Assembly: GCF_035917675.1 (NCBI RefSeq)
Contig: NZ_CP109104.1
Location: 868,001-932,000, forward strand
Source of the DNA: Streptomyces sp. NBC_01775
GTDB lineage: Bacteria > Actinomycetota > Actinomycetes > Streptomycetales > Streptomycetaceae
Reading direction: 5' to 3'
DNA: 64,000 bases
Below are positions 60,969 through 64,000 of this stretch, in pieces. The first letter of the stretch is position 1, and every line of letters begins with the position of its first letter. The notes beneath the pieces are model-generated. The model saw only the letters and a program-made list of their open reading frames with translations, had not been told where the DNA came from and searched no databases. The position numbers and the translations under genes are program-made.

Positions 60969-62360
60969 ATGACCCACAGCGCCGCCACCGAGGAGCCATC
61001 CGGCGCCGGTACCGCGCCGCGCACGACCCGCGACCTGACCAGAGCCGCCGTCTCCGGATGGCTGGGCACCGCCCTGGAGTTCATGGACTTCCAGCTCTAC
61101 TCCCTGGCCGCGGCGATCGTCTTCAACAAGATCTTCTTCCCGGGCGCGAGCCCCGCCCTCGGTCTCCTCGCGGCCATGGCCACCTACGGCGTCGGCTACG
61201 TCGCCCGCCTGGTGGGTGCCGTCTACTTCGGCCGCATGGGTGACCGCCTCGGCCGCAAGAAGGTCCTGGTCATCACCATCGTCATGATGGGTGCCTCGAC
61301 CACCCTGATCGGCGTGCTGCCCACCTACGCGCAGATCGGTCTGCTGGCTCCCGCGCTGCTGGTGGCGCTGCGCCTGGCCCAGGGATTCGGCGCCGGTGCG
61401 GAGATCGCGGGCGCCACCGTCATGCTCGCCGAGTACGCCCCGGTCCGCCGCCGCGGCCTGGTCGCCTCGCTGGCCTCGCTGGGCACCAACTCCGGCACCC
61501 TGGCCGCCTCCGGGCTGTGGGCCCTCCTGCTCGGCGTCCTCAGCGAGGATCAGCTCCTCTCCTGGGGCTGGCGCCTGCCGTTCCTGCTGAGCTTCCTCCC
61601 CCTGCTGTTCGCCATCTGGCTGCGCCGCAACCTCAAGGAAAGCCCGGTCTTCGAGGAACGCCCCGACGTCGTGGACGGGGTGGCGCTCAACAGCGGTGAC
61701 CTGCGCTCCGCCGCCGGCGAGAAGCCCGCCGCCACCTTGGAGGCGGGGCTGCGGCAGCGCAAGGGCCGGGCCTTCTTCCTGACACTCGGCCTGCGCTTCG
61801 GGCAGGCCGGCAACTCCGGCCTCGTGCAGACCTTCCTGGTCGGCTACGTCGCCGGGAGCCTGGCCGTCGACCGCTCCGTGCCCACCGACGCCATCCTCTA
61901 CGGCTCCCTCGTCGGCTTCGCCACCGTGCCCCTGGTCGGGATGGCCGGCGACCGGTGGGGCCGCAGGCCCGTCTACCTCGCGCTGACGAGCTTGATGGCG
62001 GTGCTGGCGTTCCCGCTCATGCTGATGATCGCCCACGGCAGCACCGTGGCGCTGACCCTCGGGATGATCCTCGCGCTGAACATCGGCGTGCTGGGCCTGT
62101 TCTCGCTGGAGAGCGTCACCATGGCCGAACTCTTCGGCTCCCGCACCCGCTTCACACAGCTGGCCGTGGCCAAGGAGATCGGTGGCGTCCTGGCCACCGC
62201 GGTCGGCCCGGTGCTGGCCGCCGCGCTGACCGCCGCGACCGGCAGCTGGTGGCCGATCGCCGCCATGCTCGTCGTCTACTCCCTCATCACCCTGATCTCC
62301 GCCCTGCTCGCCCCCGAGACCCGCGGACGTGACCTGGTCCGCCTGGAGGACGCCGTATGA
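60969..62360 (+). CDS. MHS-family (ProP-like) MFS transporter
   Basis: This 463-residue, 12-helix symporter is of the metabolite:H+ branch: GTALEFMDFQLYSLAAAIVF, GRMGDRLGRKKVLVITIVMM and LAQGFGAGAEIAGATVMLAE. It probably brings the hexuronate, aldonate or idonate substrate into the cell. Its stop overlaps the next gene's ATG (ATGA). Confidence 0.9.
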   Translation: MTHSAATEEPSGAGTAPRTTRDLTRAAVSGWLGTALEFMDFQLYSLAAAIVFNKIFFPGASPALGLLAAMATYGVGYVARLVGAVYFGRMGDRLGRKKVLVITIVMMGASTTLIGVLPTYAQIGLLAPALLVALRLAQGFGAGAEIAGATVMLAEYAPVRRRGLVASLASLGTNSGTLAASGLWALLLGVLSEDQLLSWGWRLPFLLSFLPLLFAIWLRRNLKESPVFEERPDVVDGVALNSGDLRSAAGEKPAATLEAGLRQRKGRAFFLTLGLRFGQAGNSGLVQTFLVGYVAGSLAVDRSVPTDAILYGSLVGFATVPLVGMAGDRWGRRPVYLALTSLMAVLAFPLMLMIAHGSTVALTLGMILALNIGVLGLFSLESVTMAELFGSRTRFTQLAVAKEIGGVLATAVGPVLAAALTAATGSWWPIAAMLVVYSLITLISALLAPETRGRDLVRLEDAV

Positions 62361-63391
62361 AAGCCGTCGTGGTCCACGGGCCCCGTGACGTACGGATCGA
62401 CGAGCGGCCCGACCCCGTGCCCGGTCCCGGTGAGGTACTGCTCGCGCTCGAATGGGGCGGCGTCTGCGGCTCCGACATCTCCTACTGGAAGCACGGCGCC
62501 TCCGGCACCGCCACCCTGGCCCACCCCCTGGTGCTGGGCCACGAGGTCGCCGGGCGGGTCGCAGCGCTCGGCCGGGGCGTCACCGGGATCGAGGAGGGCG
62601 CCCCCGCCACCGTGCACCCCGCGAGCCCCGTCGGCGACACGGCCTTGCCCGAGCGTCTGGCCGGGCGGACCAACCTGCTGCCGAAGGTGCGCTATTTCGG
62701 TTCGGCCGCGTTCGACCCGCACACCGACGGCGGCTTCTGCGAGTACCGCACCGTGCCCGTCGCACAGCTCAGGCCGCTGCCCGAGGGCGTCACCACCGAA
62801 CACGGCGCCCTCGCCGAGCCGTTGGCCGTAGCCCTGCACGCCGTCGGCCGCGCTCCCGGGGTGCGGGGGCGTACTGTCCTGGTCAACGGCGCGGGACCGA
62901 TCGGCTCTTTGCTCGTCGCCGCGCTCCGGCACCTCGGCGCCGCCCATGTGATCGCCGCCGATGTGGCCCCCGCCGCGCTGGACCTCGCCCGCGCCATGGG
63001 CGCCGGGGAGACCAGGGACCTGTCGGCAGGGCAACGGCTGCCCGACGATGTCGAAGTGGTCTTCGAGGCGTCCGGCGCGCCCGGGGCCCTCGGTCCGGTG
63101 CTGTCCGCCACCGCGCGCGGCGGCCACCTGATCCAGGTGGGCAATCTGCCCGGCGCCCCGGCCCCCGCCGTCCTCGGCGACCTGGTGACGCGGGAGATCA
63201 CCTGGAGCGGCTCGTACCGCTTCGCGGAGGAGATCGACGACGCGCTCCGTGCCCTGCACGACGGTCTCGACGTCGCCCCCCTCATCAGTCACCGCTTCGG
63301 CCTGGAGGAGGGCGCCCGTGCCCTGGCCGTCGCCGCCGACCCGGCGGGCGGCTGCGGCAAGGTGATGCTCCGGCTCGGATCGCCGGGCTGA
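62357..63391 (+). CDS. idnD: L-idonate 5-dehydrogenase-like zinc alcohol dehydrogenase
   Basis: This 344-residue MDR enzyme reads WGGVCGSDISYWKHGASGTA (catalytic zinc Cys), LGHEVAGRVAALG (His, Glu), YFGSAAFDPHTDGGFCEY and a Rossmann domain with VNGAGPIGSLLVAALRHLGA. The loop that in many relatives holds four cysteines for the structural zinc has none (SPVGDTALPERLAGRTNLLP). The context with mannonate and fructuronate enzymes suits idonate or a related aldonate. Confidence 0.87.
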   Translation: MKAVVVHGPRDVRIDERPDPVPGPGEVLLALEWGGVCGSDISYWKHGASGTATLAHPLVLGHEVAGRVAALGRGVTGIEEGAPATVHPASPVGDTALPERLAGRTNLLPKVRYFGSAAFDPHTDGGFCEYRTVPVAQLRPLPEGVTTEHGALAEPLAVALHAVGRAPGVRGRTVLVNGAGPIGSLLVAALRHLGAAHVIAADVAPAALDLARAMGAGETRDLSAGQRLPDDVEVVFEASGAPGALGPVLSATARGGHLIQVGNLPGAPAPAVLGDLVTREITWSGSYRFAEEIDDALRALHDGLDVAPLISHRFGLEEGARALAVAADPAGGCGKVMLRLGSPG

Positions 63392-63500
63392 CCGCCGGGG
63401 GGCGGTGGAGCGATCTGCCGTGCCCGGGACGACGGCAGGACGCACACCCGAAGCCCTGTCGCGGTTGTCCCGGAGAGCGCAGCCCTACAGGATGTTCGCT

Positions 63501-64000
63501 GTGTCAACTTATGCCTCAGCAAACCCTCTTGGTGACCCCTGGCCCCGCGTCCGTTCGCCGTGGCCCGCACGCGGCGCCCCGCTCTACGGGCAGGATTTCG
63601 CCCGCGATCCGTTCTCGTACTACGAAAGCCTCCGCAAGACCTTCGGCCCTGTGGCTCCCGTGGCGCTGGAGGAGACCGGCGCCCTCCGCGGCTATCTCGT
63701 CCTGGACCACGCCTACCAGGTGGAGATCCTCCAAAACCGCGGCCATGTCTGGACACGGGACTCCCGCTGGTACCGCGACCTGGCCGAGGGGGTACTGCCC
63801 CCCGACCATCCGATGATTCCCCAGTTCGCCTACCGGCGCAGCCGCCTCAACGCCGAGGGCCCGGAGCACGCGCGCCTGTCGGGGCCCGGCAACAAGGCGC
63901 TCGGCGAGCTGGATCTGCTCCGTACCCGCGACCTCATCGAAGACCTGGCCAACCAGCTCATCACCGCGTTCTTCCCCGACGGGGGGCCCCGGGAGCAGAA
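63501..64000 (+). CDS. Cytochrome P450, N-terminal part (conservon-type)
   Basis: This frame starts with GTG at 63501 (AGGA upstream) and runs off the right edge, so 166 residues are visible. They match the N-terminus of soluble Streptomyces P450s associated with conservons: PLYGQDFARDPFSYYESLRK, GPVAPVALEETGALRGYLVL, YQVEILQNRGHVWTRDSRWY and LNAEGPEHARLSGPGNKAL, which contains the C-helix heme contact region. The ExxR and heme-Cys motifs lie beyond the window. Confidence 0.85.
   Translation, partial: MSTYASANPLGDPWPRVRSPWPARGAPLYGQDFARDPFSYYESLRKTFGPVAPVALEETGALRGYLVLDHAYQVEILQNRGHVWTRDSRWYRDLAEGVLPPDHPMIPQFAYRRSRLNAEGPEHARLSGPGNKALGELDLLRTRDLIEDLANQLITAFFPDGGPREQ

Overview
The window is high-GC actinobacterial DNA that is very probably from Streptomyces. 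The evidence is codon usage with G or C at nearly every third position, many GTG starts with purine-rich ribosome sites, FCD-GntR, ROK, CGNR and MmyB-type regulators, and a P450 of a type found in Streptomyces. It reads as a chromosomal accessory region: several complete catabolic operons separated by decayed genes and transposon remnants. No rRNA, tRNA or CRISPR array was seen.

Layout. 0-3 kb: the 3' part of a sugar ABC importer (permease, lipoprotein) with its LacI regulator. 3-7 kb: a small membrane protein, an MFS transporter, and a divergent histidine/phenylalanine ammonia-lyase-like protein with an altered MIO motif. 7-14.3 kb: a broken NAD(P)-binding gene, two small phage-type genes, a decayed IS5-type transposase, and a 1738-residue protein made of about 16 nearly identical Ig-like domains. 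15-21 kb: a five-gene operon for 4-hydroxyproline degradation (epimerase, deaminase, three-subunit dehydrogenase) with an XRE-cupin regulator. 21-27 kb: wreckage (two genes truncated head to head by one deletion, a Tn3-type fragment, FtsX and TPR-regulator fragments) around one intact protein of unknown function with a repeat-rich tail.

28-46 kb: a run of modules, each a regulator divergent from a redox or detoxifying enzyme (SDR, quinone oxidoreductase, VOC protein plus DNA glycosylase, SDR, epoxide hydrolase, aldo/keto reductase). Nearly every shared promoter carries paired palindromes. Between 35 and 40 kb this run is interrupted by remnants of Tn3-family transposons. 44-50 kb: a galactarate/talarate dehydratase-like enolase, then a GbsR-type regulator divergent from a GMC oxidoreductase, aldehyde dehydrogenase and M20 amidohydrolase operon.

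50-57 kb: a type I sulfatase with its formylglycine-generating enzyme, divergent from a ROK regulator and an SsuABC/TauABC-type importer; together they suggest sulfate-ester or sulfonate scavenging. 57-63.4 kb: an FCD-GntR regulator divergent from mannonate dehydratase, fructuronate reductase-type dehydrogenase, MHS transporter and idonate-type dehydrogenase, a hexuronate/aldonate operon. The window ends inside a cytochrome P450 gene.

The most interesting signals are a TGTTCG-N7-GAAC operator present four times, two of them orphaned 5 kb from the hydroxyproline operon; the MIO-less lyase; the cysteine-containing Ig array with no signal peptide; and the serial regulator/enzyme modules.
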